DNA from: Pholis gunnellus
Lineage: Eukaryota; Chordata; Actinopteri; Perciformes; Pholidae
DNA length: 64,000 nucleotides
Reading direction: 5' to 3'
Assembly (NCBI GenBank): GCA_910591455.2
Contig: OU342808.1
Coordinates: 11,611,904 to 11,675,903 of the forward strand
Both the position numbers and the translations under genes were made by a program. Of the stretch, positions 14,001 to 25,035 are shown piece by piece. Below the pieces are notes generated by a model. That model saw only the letters and a program-made list of their open reading frames with translations, ran no database searches and had not been told where the DNA came from. How positions within the stretch are numbered: position 1 is the first letter of the stretch; each line of letters begins with the position of its first letter.

Positions 14001-17000
14001 ATGGGAGGGCGAGATAAAGATGTTTTGGTTGTATTCCTCATTCTCTTTACTGATTTGAGATGTGGACTGACATGCTACACTAAGACTGTATACTGTAGCT
14101 TGACATAAAATGGTAGAACAAAGGAATGCACTGGGTTGAGAATACTGTCCTACTCTACATTTACTGAGGGTATTTCGTGAATACACATAATATAGTTCTG
14201 GTTTTGTTTTCAGACTGGGGTCCACATTTTATCAGTGTGCTCTGAGAACACAGTCTGTCGTCCTCATGAGTCAACAAACAACGCACAACCACGCGCTTTG
14301 CTCCAGCGCAGTCATCAAACATAGGTGTGTTGGCCTGCTGCAACTGGCTCCTTTTATGATTGCTACATGCAAAAGGGTAATTGCAGCCAAACGTCAACAA
14401 TAAAAAGTGAACATTACAAGTCACTCCACGGGAATTTAGACAAGGGTGTTTCCAGGGTTTGACTTCCTGAGAGACAACTGTAGATTGGAGGGTTTACGGC
14501 AGAATACGTTGTCTTTTCAAAAGGTCGAGGAAATGGGGAGGATTAAAAGACGGCTAACCGCGTGGAACGCTTTCAGGGTGAATTCCAAAAAAAATGACAA
14601 CAAGATTCTTCTCTTAGCTTATCCTGTTACCCTGAGGATCTCCTGTCATGACTGGAAACTTCTCAAGACAAAACAACCTCACCTTTAGATAAGCAAGGAG
14701 AGACAAGAAAACACTGCGGGTGCCTACTTGGTAGGAAGGGAGAGGTTTTGAACCTGAGGGGTTATTGCTTCACCACCCACTGCAAGCATTCCTAAAGCCT
14801 GTGGACACAACACTGAAAAACAGCTACATGTCAGACTCTATCCTCCTATTAAACCACCGTCCTGACAGCCTGCATAAACGACTCCTCCGTGGACGACCAC
14901 GCAACATCTCATAAACATGGAACAACCTCCGTTGCAAAAATGATCTCCTTAAACAACCTGGGGGGTGCAAGGAGCTGATAAAGGACTGAATTAATGCTGA
15001 GTATGTAGGACCTGTAGTCTGAGGGAACAATCTGGAGAGATCATGAACACACCTGTGTTTAAAGACTGTTAGCGTGCTGGCTCAACAGGCCACACCAGCA
15101 GGAATGAGATAGAAAAACTGTTGGTTAAACGCCTCAGGATCAGGTGTGTCAGTTAATTCCAGGAAATAGTTCAACATTTTGAGAAATACACTTTTATTCC
15201 TGGCTGAGAGTGAGATGAGAAGATTGATCCCACTTTTATATCCGTCCATTAAATGTAAGGATAGTCAGCTCAGCTTAGCTCACAGACTGGAAACAGAGGA
15301 GACAGCTCGTCTGGCTCTGTCCGAAGGTTAAAAAAAGATCCACCTGCCAGAACATCTACAGCATATTTACCATAAGTAAGCAAATAAGCATATGATACAA
15401 AATGTCAAAACTATTCCATCTGTGACAAAAATAACAACACCATGCCTTTATATATGTTATAACCTGTGATGTGTGTTTGATCAGGGAGAAATGGAATCAT
15501 ACTGGCTCCAGGGCAGGCCTCATCCACCGCTTCAAGGAAACCATTCATGGAAATGGATGCCTGTCTGCTGGCCACATGACAAACTGCCCATTGGGATGCT
15601 GGGAGAATATATAAATCTAATGGACATCCAAGTGCTGCAAGGCGAATAACTCTATCTGCTCCAGTCAGACAGCGGTGTAAATCACCCAGCGCAGGAAGTT
15701 AAATATCAGGCGAGCGTCTATGTCATTTGTCGGTTTGTTTTGATGAGGAGGCTCAGCACCTCTCCTCGTGACAGCTGAGTTTAAAGGGATGGATGTCCTT
15801 TGCTTTTCTCCTCCCGACAGTCTCCACCTGAGACCAGCATGACGAGGCTGCAGGCAGGTGCAGAAAACAACCAGACTACTCACACAGACAGAAGCCTATT
15901 CAGATGATCGCCCAATTAAATGATAATCATGCAAACAATCCAGGGATAGCATCAAACGCAATGCAATAAAGACAAACAGCGGGCAGAGTGCAGAGTCAGC
16001 TGTTTCCACACGCACACTGCTGCATGGAAAATAGCGAGGAGGAGTGGAATCTGGTCTGTACTGTTACTCGTGCAAAGTCTAGAGGTTAAACAAAATCAAC
16101 CTTTCAAATGCTAAACCCCTAAAAACATGAGTGCATGTGACACAGGAGGGAGAAACAGTGAAGGATGCCACGCTCTCTCAGCAAAGCGTATGAGTGTGTC
16201 CCAATGCAAAGCATGACCTACTTTTCTCTTTCACTCTAGCTCCCCTCTGTACTGTAGCTCTCCCTCCCAGAGTAACATCCATTCCAGTCAGGTTTAACAG
16301 AGTGTACAGTGAAGTCACTCTCGGCACACTATCTGTTGTCTACTCCCCTTTTTTTATACCCTGAATGCATGAATTGGACCATAAGGTTAATGGAGCAGAC
16401 CGTCCATGTCGGCATACTACACACATTTTCTCTCTTTATTACCCCCCCCCCCCCCCCCCCCCCCCCCCCTTTGCTCTGCTGGTGTCTCCATCCAAAGTCT
16501 TTGATTGAGACGCCAGCCTTTGATTGCCTCGCCGTCAACAGAGGCAGTCTATTCACATCGCCTCGTCAATGCCACCAACAAGACATACTGTTGTGCTGTT
16601 TGCTTTATCATCTCTGTCGGAGACAGGGGGTGGGGGATGGGAATGCGGGCTCGCACATATATGAACCAAACAAGGGTTGAATGTTGAAGCCTGGGGTGAA
16701 AAGAGACATGAACCAGTTTAAATGACTGAGCAAGAAGAAGGAAAGATGTGCATGAAGGAAGGCTGTGAAGGTCTGTTGTTTATACGCTCAAATATTGTAT
16801 TGCATAGATGGCTATGCCTGCGGTGAAATTGTGAACAATTAGAGGGTGCATTAAGGGGTCAGTAAATGTAATTTAAATGATTACATGTATGTCACTTCAC
16901 ATAGTTCTGTATGTGCCCAGGGCCTAATGGCAAGACCTAGAAAACATAGAAAACAGTGTTTCTTTACATGAGGCTGCATGCGGCGTATAGAAAAATACAG

Positions 17001-20000
17001 TTCCAATCAAAGTCGCTGTCATAATCCCTATGTAGTGGCGGTATGATAGAAAATCCCCTAATGCACAGGATAAACTGTATGTGTACATATAGCGATGTGA
17101 ACCAGCTGCCGCCTGTACCTACCACTGAGAAAAAAATAACATCTCCAGGAGTGGGAAAAAGAAGCATTTGTCACTGACTCAATCTTTGATGAAGGATATG
17201 AGACACCGGTCACTTCCTCAACATCACAGTGGAAAACCGTCCCACAGTGACATGAGTAATAACACGCGTAGTGGCGGATGAGTGGGAGCGAGACACGGTG
17301 GTGAGTGTTTACATGAGTGTCGTTACGATAGACGACAGCTTCCTTAAGACTAAATAGTTATTGTATTCACATGGTGGTTGATGTGACACGTCAAATGTTT
17401 GCATTAAAGCTCGGGCAGGTCGTTTTCCTCATCTTCGTTGTTTGTTGAAGTTCTCGTTACACCCCGAAAGCAATCCATAAATGAAATGCTTCAAAGGTAG
17501 CCTGTGGCTGTCACGGGAATGTAATAAGCCCGTCCAATTATTTAATTTGTCTCTACCTACCTGTTCTACCTGCGCGCACTCTGCCCGTGCACTCATTGCG
17601 CGTCGTCTTCCATAAACTGCTGACTTAACAGCTGTGAGTACTAATGTTCGTTGTTTACGTTCATTATGACACGTTTATGTTCATAATAATAATTTAGGTG
17701 GAGGCCTAATGAGACGGGCTGTCCGTGTTGACTGCTTCGGGACTTTCTTGCTAGATTCAGCAACTGTTGCCGCTGGTTCTGAGAGCTACTTTCATCGGAA
17801 AAGAGTTTTTAGGTTGGATCATTTTTTTTTGATCGAGTGTACTCTTCATTTCTAAGCATTAACAACCCTGTAATATGAGTGTAATGAGGACAAAATGATT
17901 TTTAGTGTGATTATTGAATAGGCAGATGTCCTTCAAAGGGACTTAAAGTAATCCTGCTGTCTGTAAACCGACTGCTACTCTACACTCGTTAGCATAATGA
18001 CCTGTAATCCTATTATCGCTACACTTTTATTGTGTTGTTGAACTCAACAAGATTAGTTTGATCATCCAATTAGCACACAACGTGTAGAAGAATACACAGG
18101 AGCCAAATGTACAAACCTCATTGAGGAGCAGTCAGCCGCACAAGAACGGCAAACGTTTTAAAGAGAGTACACCAGAAATAAAGGTTGGTCTTGATTAGAT
18201 TCTGAATTCATTGTATAACTGAATAACGCATAAATATGATCCTGTCTACATGTCCCTTAAATGACTGTGTTCACAGCTCACATTTTCAGCTTGAGGTTTA
18301 ATTGGATCGGGGCATTGTGGAGGCGCGCACAGCTAATTACAACGTCCTGAGCTCACGTACACACGTTCAGTTCTTCATAAAGACAACATGATAACTAAAT
18401 GTAATCTGCACATTTGTAGCATTTCTGTTTGCACAAGCATCCGAGGCTGCTGTGCACGTCTCTGTGGGTGCTAATGGTCTGGAAATGAACTGATGACATT
18501 TCATCAGTAACGTTATTGGATATGAATAGAGCAGCAGATCATGAATGAAAACAAATAATCTGATTTAAAATGTTGTTATAAATAGTAGCTGAATACATTT
18601 TTTTTTCACAGAGAGAAATCTGTAAATGATAATGAAAACAAAAGAGCCAAACCATCCTGTGAAACCCATCTTGGACGATGCAGGAAAGTCTTGACTTGAC
18701 TGAGGGCAGCGGACACACACAGTCTGGTGTCACAGCTGTGGACCGGTGAAACTAAGCCCTTTAACTTTCTTCCTCTCCCTCCCTGTCAGACACTAATGTC
18801 GGCTAGAGATGAGGTTTCCAGTAATACCGAGACACTAATCTCCTGTAAGACACAAATACAAAGAAAAGTATTCTGCAGGATAAACTTGTGACTGGTGTTC
18901 AGGAGGACGGGGAGGCATAATGCCTTGCAGCAAGAACTGAGCGGCTGGCAGACATTGATCAAATGACTGTTGATTGTTTTAAAATAAATACAGTATAGAA
19001 AATTAAGAGGTATCTATTGGATATATGTCTGGGCCTCAAAAGGAGAAATGCTGAAGCCGTTGGACAAGATGTGTTGGTACTATGGTGCTCTGGTACTATT
19101 TTAATATTGCAGCCTCTCATCTTTGAACCCCTGTGGTTTCTCGTTTGAAGAGCCTCATGTTGCTGATGTGGGCTGTTCTGCCCCGTGCACATTGCATGCA
19201 ATTTTCTAAGGTTGACAGGGAGATTTCATTGACTGGGAAAACCACTTCTCAAATCAGTCAAGTCAAATGTGTCTGTTGGTCACCGTCGGGCTGCTGAGGG
19301 ATGTGTCAGACGGGGGGAAAGACGGACATATACGCTCTGCAGCTTTCCTGCGATCTTTTTGTCCTGAAAACGCAGTCGGCTTGTTTAATCCTCATACGCG
19401 AGGGAGAGTTTGCGGACTCAGACAGTCTGGACGTCCTCCTCCACATGCTCTCCTATTTCTGTCCGTGGAGGTCACACTGGAGCCGCTCTGCTCTGCTGCC
19501 TGACCAGCATGAGTGTGACTGTCTCCCCCTCCTCCCTCACATCTTTGGTGCCAAAGACGGACATTGTTCTCTTCATCGACATGAAAATATCAACGCCCCC
19601 CCCCCCCCTCTCTCTCTCACAACCCATGCACAGGCTCCCGCTGGTCCGTCTGTCTGCTCATTAGCTTTGCCCCTAACAAGACCTTTGCCTCTCTAATGTG
19701 CTCGTGTCAGGCAGGCCCTCACAAAGGTCAGCAGTTCAACCGGGACAAGTGACGAGAGTCGATGGTTTGGACTCCACAGGACAGGAAATGCATTAGCACC
19801 ATTAGAAGCAGTGATTCTGAATTTTCCACACCTGCAGGATATCGATCACTCCTGATGAACAAGCTAAATGAAAGAGGCTTAATATCATCAGTCAACCCTT
19901 TAGAGACAGAGCTGACATTTCTACGAGACTGCAGGTGAAATGTCAGAGTTGACCTGTGACCTTTTGGGTTTAAAACCCACACTGACCCTACAGGTGGGCA

Positions 20001-21165
20001 GGAATTCAGCCGCACTGTCTAAAACAAAGTTACGGCGCAGGCACACACTCACACTACGGGGAATGTACGAGGCGCCCGCATGCTTCATAGCACTGGCGTG
20101 ATATTTTCAGAGATGGTGCTTGACTTTTGACACCTTTCTGTGTTTCACTGTGGGAGAGAACGGTCTTCTATCGGCTGCTTCTTACTGTTTAGCACCACAC
20201 GACTAAACACTGGATGATATTCACTTGTGATCCAAGCCTGTGGGAGACGGGACATCTATACGTCTCGTGTTATGAGCAGTGAGGATTCAATTATGTGAAG
20301 TTTGAGCTGCAAGATCATTCCACAATGTTGATGACTAGCATGAATCATAATGCAGTTGTGACTCATTTTATGGAGTCAACTGCTTATTCAGGATAATTAA
20401 TAATGAGAGCACTAATAGACAGAGGATTGCAGTTTTGTTTTTTTTATCTTTTCAACTCACCAATTCATCCAGATTTCGCATGTCACATAAAACTCTCTTC
20501 TGCGGCCAGATGAACGGCTCTGGATCAGGTTCCTCATCTTCATCCTCCACGCTGTGACTGCTCTCCTTCCGACTGATGCACCTGCTGGGCGGGCTCTGCT
20601 CAGGTGGCTCCCGAACATCGACCCGCAGGCTCTCCTGGTCCCGGATCTCCTCCTCGATCTCCTCCTCCAGCTGGATCAGCATGGGGGCCAACATGCCGAA
20701 CTTGGACCCGCGCCGCGCGACCTCAAGGAGACACAGCACAAAATTCTTCTCGTTGCACCTCTCCACCAAGTCGTTGGTCTCGAACATGAGGACGTCCTTG
20801 ATCCAGAGCTCCTGCCTGCACCAGCTGATGAAGTTGGACACGTTATCCCGCGCCACGAACGAGCCGGCCACGACGTTGCGTGACTGAGATACGACATCCT
20901 TGGATGGCACCTTCATGGACTGTGCAGCCTCCGGGTACTCCAGCTGGAAGTCCTGCGCGGCGCGGTTCACGTTGTTGGCGTGCCGACACAGGGCACAGCC
21001 GGTCCCCAGCCCGTCCATAAAGGTGTCCGCAGTGACATCCAGATCGTACAGGGTGTTCAGCCATTCAGCCAGATCCTCCTTCATGGCGTACAGGTATTCC
21101 TCGCTGGATTTAAAAGGCCGGATACTCTTGGAGGCGGAGGACTGGATGTTGCTCTGATCAGCCAT
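2974..21165 (-). CDS. gas2l1: GAS2-like protein 1 (actin-microtubule linker), five coding exons
   Basis: The coding sequence joins 21165-20461, 11731-11624, 7877-7781, 6821-6563 and 5041-2974 on the minus strand: 3237 nt, 1078 residues plus stop. The start MADQSNIQ is at 21163-21165. Residues about 25-155 form a calponin-homology domain. Residues about 236-303 are the GAS2 (GAR) domain, with RCSCPAQFP, VSEGKYKVGD and VRVGGGWDTLEHYLDKHDP. The rest is a basic, Ser/Pro-rich disordered tail with a run of nine glycines, a conserved DSAYSSS patch and an SRIP motif at residues 999-1002, ending in EAWM (human ends in DSWM). The family binds F-actin through CH and microtubules through GAS2, and is recruited to plus ends by EB proteins through SxIP. 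The protein is longer than human GAS2L1 (681 residues by memory) because of the tail. GAS2L2 is the alternative, but synteny and the C-terminus favour GAS2L1. Confidence 0.93.
5042..6562 (-). other. gas2l1: gas2l1 intron 4
   Basis: Between exons 4 and 5 with GTGATT donor and CTACAG acceptor. It holds a GT dinucleotide repeat at 6391-6418. No coding or RNA gene is seen. Confidence 0.8.
6391..6418. repeat. (GT)n microsatellite
   Basis: About 14 uninterrupted GT units inside gas2l1 intron 4. Confidence 0.95.
6563..6821 (-). CDS. gas2l1: gas2l1 coding exon 4: Ser/Pro-rich linker
   Basis: Exons 3 and 5 cannot join directly because of their phases (1 out, 2 in). This 259-nt exon, with acceptor CCACAG and donor GTGATT, is open in the required frame and repairs the phase exactly. 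Across the junction it gives FAHRYHQAKASGHGQGGHSK, where human has a similarly placed AHRLPQQ segment. The remainder is low-complexity, with SSAHSSRSTSPGPHW, RPGRSQNPSVP and LLPRPPRDRSEPRHF. The boundaries rest on splice signals, phase and weak homology. Confidence 0.8.
6822..7780 (-). other. gas2l1: gas2l1 intron 3
   Basis: A GTAAGC...CCACAG intron of 959 bp. I see no other feature in it. Confidence 0.8.
7781..7877 (-). CDS. gas2l1: gas2l1 coding exon 3: second half of GAS2 domain
   Basis: These 97 nt encode VLRTHVMVRVGGGWDTLEHY and then LDKHDPCRCAAF. The exon enters in phase 0 and ends in phase 1 at a GTAAGC donor. It completes the microtubule-binding GAS2 domain. Confidence 0.95.
7981..8006. 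repeat. (CA)n microsatellite
   Basis: About 13 CA units just upstream of gas2l1 exon 3 on the minus strand. Confidence 0.95.
8119..8133. repeat. Poly(C) run
   Basis: A run of about 15 C on the plus strand (G on the transcribed minus strand) in intron 2. Confidence 0.9.
9052..9077. repeat. (GTT)n microsatellite
   Basis: Eight or nine GTT units in gas2l1 intron 2. Confidence 0.9.
11624..11731 (-). CDS. gas2l1: gas2l1 coding exon 2: first half of GAS2 domain
   Basis: These 108 nt encode 36 residues from VREILGRCSCPAQFP to DSSALIFIR. The acceptor is CAG and the donor GTAGGC, phase 0 at both ends. The peptide matches the start of the GAS2/GAR domain of the family. Confidence 0.95.
15165..15365. 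mobile_element. Dispersed teleost repeat fragment (non-autonomous element)
   Basis: The stretch contains phrases familiar from an abundant fish repeat: a GAGAAATACACTTTTATTC-like start, GATGAGAAGATTGATCCCAC, AGCTTAGCTCACAGACTGG and a CTGGCTCTGTCCGAAGGT end. It carries no coding capacity. I recognise it from memory of similar repeats, so the family name is left open. Confidence 0.55.
16442..16469. repeat. Long poly(C) tract
   Basis: An almost pure run of about 28 C on the plus strand, hence a G run in the gas2l1 pre-mRNA. Exact length may be affected by sequencing or assembly error. Confidence 0.85.
20461..21165 (-). CDS. gas2l1: gas2l1 coding exon 1: calponin-homology domain
   Basis: This exon encodes 235 residues, including the whole CH domain (EDLAEWLNTLYDLDV, FISWCRQELWIKDVLMFE, NFVLCLLEVARRG). 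It ends after NLDEL in phase 0 at a GTGAGT donor (20455-20460). An acidic EDEDEEPDPEP stretch follows the CH domain. The start is the first ATG of the frame, in a GC-rich leader. Confidence 0.95.
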
Positions 21166-21700
21166 ATTGTCGAGTTATGTAGCCTATCGATAAAAGTCTA
21201 CTTGATGATTCCCGATTGTCTCATTGCACAACCGTGCGCCGAAGCCTCGCCCGCAAAATGAAGCGAAATAACCGTGTTGACGCACCCATGCCGATTCGCA
21301 TGTGTGCTTTTCTTAGGGGAGCTCCTTGAAACCGGGCTTTGTGTTGTCAGAGGCATATCGGGATGAGGTCTGGCCGTGGCGCATGGATGCGTTTTCCGAA
21401 TGTCTCTGCGAAACCGGTTTCCTCTGAAGAGCGCATCGCCGGGTCCCGACGTGAGAGAGGGGGGGGGGGGGGGGGAGAGCGGAGCGGTCCGGTCCGGGAC
21501 GCCCTTTACACACCCATGATGCGACGGCCCGCGTGGCCGGCGGGTCTTCTCGCCCACAGAAATCCACGTGTCACCATGCCTGTGCGTCCAAAAGGCCAGT
21601 CAGTCGGCTCCTCGTCGATGAAATTACGACCACTGAGCGGCACTGAGTCCACGGCTCGTCTCCCCTGCAGATAGGCCCGCCTCTTGCACTGAATATGTTG
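21166..21700 (-). promoter_or_regulatory. gas2l1: gas2l1 5' leader and CpG-rich promoter region
   Basis: The sequence upstream of the gas2l1 start is markedly richer in GC and CpG than its surroundings (for example GCATCGCCGGGTCCCGACG). It contains a run of about 17 G at 21459-21475. This fits a CpG-island promoter. No TATA box or transcription start can be fixed from sequence alone. Confidence 0.55.
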
Positions 21701-21837
21701 ACCTGCTGTAGCTTAGACCAGCAGAGCGACTCTCTGTGGCACATCCCATTATGAGGGATCAACGCTCGGCAGAGGAGGAAAACTTAACCCCATGATCACC
21801 AACTCAGCATACACACTCTTTAAAACACAAGTTCTGT

Positions 21838-21859
21838 ATATATATATATATATATATAC
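21838..21859. repeat. (TA)n microsatellite
   Basis: About 11 TA units. Confidence 0.9.
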
Positions 21860-23219
21860 TGCTGGATTCATCTATAACAATGCATATTATCAGCATTACT
21901 AATTTGTCTGAATCTAAAAAGTAGCCTAAACATCAATCACAGCTGCCAAATAAATGTAGAAGAGTAAAACGTACTCTCTATCTACTACTATAGGATCAGT
22001 GGTAGGCTGTTTACTGACCTTTGGTACTTTTTCATTCATTTCATTTCAGTTCATGATGGTGTTGCACAATGTTAGAACTGTTTCACTCTGTAAAAATGTA
22101 TTTGTTTTCATTTGTTGAACACATTATCAGGCTTCTTGCAGTATCTCAACAATGAAGCCTCTGTGTGGTCTCTTTACCAAACAGCCTAAGGTCAATAAAG
22201 CCAACATCTCAGCATCACAAGACGCAAACTCTGCCAAGTACAAGAAAGTCCCTTCTAACTAATGATCACAGCATGTGATGTGTCGGCTAACCTTTAATGA
22301 CTTTGTCTTAGCCTCTTGTTTGTTTGCAATGAATGTGTTAGAAGTTTGAAGGAGGCACTGCACAAGTTTGAGACGCCCCAACTGGAGAGGAGAGAGCAGG
22401 TAAACCCTGGAACAGCATGAGGTTGGGGTAGTGAGAGAGATGCGGTAGATGGACAGTGTCATCCAGTCTAGTCAAACAGAGCACAAGACAAAGAAGCCAA
22501 TTCAATAAAAGTACATGATCTTCTGTGTGCACGTCAGAAAATGTGTGTACTGTATGTCACATATTGCACAAGATAACGAGGACGCTGCTATTGCTACTTT
22601 AGTTTTGCGTTCACTTAGGAACACGTGTTTGACTTCTCTACTTCTTCTCTATTATTTTAAAAATATCAAAGGCTGGAATGAGTACGCAAGACCAGACATT
22701 CCTGTACTAACGGTTTTACGGCTCAAGGTTTGAAACTATGGTGAACAGACCTGATTTTCAGGTTTTAATGGCAAGTTAGGCTTCAGAAAAACATCAGGGA
22801 AATTTGCCCGGGGCTCTGAAGACACTGTCTGCAATCAACGTGTAAACAAATGGACAGCCTTACAGCCAGAACGCAAAGCACATGATTAGAAACTGCTTTG
22901 GATCCTGGGGGGGGTCTTTCAATTCAAACTCTACTAAAGTTTTGAACGATACTGCTGAAAACTTGTTTACCTATATGTGCCCTTATTCTGAAAGTTGTTG
23001 AGATGTACAGAACCCCCTAATGTTTTTAATCTATAACTTCAACTTTTCAATTGTATGTAAATATATCTGAAGTCTTTTCCACCATCTCATTTCCCCTTTG
23101 ACAATCCATCGGAGCCGCTCATATACTCTCTAAACGTGTGATTGTTTGAATTCAAGTGAAGCCCCTCTGCCAAGAAGGAGGTCTTGTTTTTATTTAAAAA
23201 GAGGATTGTGTCTGTTTAA

Positions 23220-23349
23220 GAAAGAGAGGGAGAGAGCAAGAAAGGAAGAGAGGGGGCGGAAGAGAGAGAGAGAGGAGGGGGGGGGGGGGGGGGGTGATGA
23301 GATCATTTTCTGGGCCTGGATGAATCAGCTTTTCTGTCAGCAGACAGAA

Positions 23350-23384
<35 letters not shown>
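23220..23384. repeat. Purine-rich tract with (GA)n and poly(G)
   Basis: GA-rich sequence leads into a G run of about 18 (23277-23294). After a short unique piece there is a perfect GA repeat of about 14 units ending at 23384. Confidence 0.9.
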
Positions 23385-23386
<2 letters not shown>

Positions 23387-24669
23387 CCAGAAGTCTATTA
23401 ATCCACACGAACAATCGTCCACAGTAATCGGGAAGTACTTTAAGATGTCAGCTGTAAGTTTTTCCAGAGAGTTCATTTAGAGGGCTGTAAATAAAGAATT
23501 AAAAAACACAGACGTGAGACATCTTCTAATGTACAACGCTGTGAGCTGTCAGTGTGTTTTATCAGCTATTTATAGTGAAGAAAAAGTTGTTCAGTAACTT
23601 TAAGTGTTAAATAGAAGATACTGCAAAGAAGGCAACATACTCTGACCACATTCTTTAGACAGAATCCTACCGGCAGGATTATCTAGTGGGAAGCCAATAG
23701 GTATGAAAAGAAGCCATATGTCTACCAGATGTAATAAATTAAATGCGCCAAAGATACACATCTGTGATTAATAACAGCACTTAAAGAAGGAAAAAATTAA
23801 CTTGAGGTATTTTTCTCTGGTTTAGATTTGATATCGGCATTAAAATCAGCTCCTTGTGTGTCTTTGTTTGTCAGTTTACAATAGTCTTGCTGTTTATTGC
23901 AGCATTTAGTCATGAAAAGCAAAAAATAAGTTATTTTCTGTTAAGATAGAAACTTAAATGTTATGGGTAAAATTCAATTAAATCAGTGATAAGAAAAGGC
24001 TTGAGGCCGTTTACTACCGTTTAGTCAGGTCAGTCTTGTTTAAACAAGTAGACGGTGTAGTTAATGTAAAAGCAGCAGAAACCAGGCCGTCTATGTCACT
24101 CAAGTTTCAGTTCAAACTGCTCCAGCTATTGGCAACCAAAGTAACAGCAGCAGCCATTAAGACCTGCAGATGTGCTCCATCTACAGACCAGGAGTGTACA
24201 GTAGAATAAAAAATGTAAAGCATTACTTTGGGTATTAAACTGTCAGCCGATGCACTCGAAAAATAATACCCTGAAGTGTTCTTCGGGATATGGCAATAGG
24301 AAATACATGAATCATTTTTCAGGTTACTCAATAGAAGTCTATGACAGTGTGGTTTTTTTCTTCCGGCATTCTTAAATGTGTCTATGTTTAAGTCTCTTGT
24401 GAGAGTGAGGAGGTTAGATTCTTCTAAAAGTTATCACAGATCTGAGAGGAATATGGTTTATAAGAACCAAATCTAAATCATGTGGTGGAATGAGTCCTGA
24501 CCGGGTCATGTGCATGTGTCGTACATGACTGCTGTCATAATCTCTACAGATCGTAAAACATAAATATGTGACTTATGAAACAATAACTCCTCTACAGTTT
24601 AAAAGAGACTGCATTAATGATTCCCCTGCATGACGCAACTTTGAAATAAAGGTCACAACTCAAAAACAT

Positions 24670-24998
24670 CAAATCAGTAAAATTTTATTTCCCAAATTTG
24701 TCATCATACAATTGCCAGTTATGGGAAAGATGAAGCAGTTATGTTAACGAATGGAAAAAAGCATTTTACAACACAATGTCAAATCTAATCAGCACATTTA
24801 ATAAAAAAGCAACAAAATAAACATGCACAATACAAGATGCAGCATAAACCCGGGTAAACTAAAATAAAAAATGGAAACAGGAGGTGAATGAAACTGCACA
24901 GGATGTTTATAAGCAGCTCTGTAAGCATTGAAATATGGAATCATAAATTAAAAATGATCTTTAAAAATCAAATTCCACAAGAGGAACAGTCAAGCTCT
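24670..24998 (-). other. ewsr1: ewsr1 3' UTR
   Basis: About 330 bp of AT-rich sequence between the ewsr1 stop and its poly(A) signal, with no other feature. Confidence 0.65.
24684..24689 (-). terminator. ewsr1: Probable ewsr1 poly(A) signal
   Basis: AATAAA on the minus strand, about 310 bp past the stop codon. The distance and the AT-rich context fit a short 3' UTR. Confidence 0.6.
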
Positions 24999-25035
24999 TC
25001 AATAGGGTCGCTCTCTGCGCTCCTGGCGATGGTCC
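24999..25035 (-). CDS. ewsr1: ewsr1 coding exon 15: PY-NLS and stop
   Basis: 37 nt encoding RDHRQERRERPY then TGA at 24999-25001. The acceptor is a long T tract ending in TAG. It is near identical to the human C-terminus (EHRQERRDRPY). Confidence 0.95.

Larger units (their letters stand above)
11732..20460 (-). other. gas2l1: gas2l1 intron 1
   Basis: An 8.7-kb intron with GTGAGT donor and CTCAG acceptor. It contains a dispersed repeat (15165-15365), a very long C run (16442-16469), a short C run (19598-19609) and GA/CA tracts. The open frames inside lack family features and splice support. Confidence 0.8.
21701..24669. other. Intergenic DNA between gas2l1 and ewsr1
   Basis: No supportable exon. 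It contains a TA repeat (21838-21859), a purine-rich GA/G tract (23220-23295) and a GA repeat (23353-23384). Open frames across the GA tract are low-complexity artefacts. Confidence 0.7.

Noticed and set aside
23146..23427. Charged Arg/Glu-rich frame
   Set aside because: Produced by the GA-rich tract; no homology or splice context.
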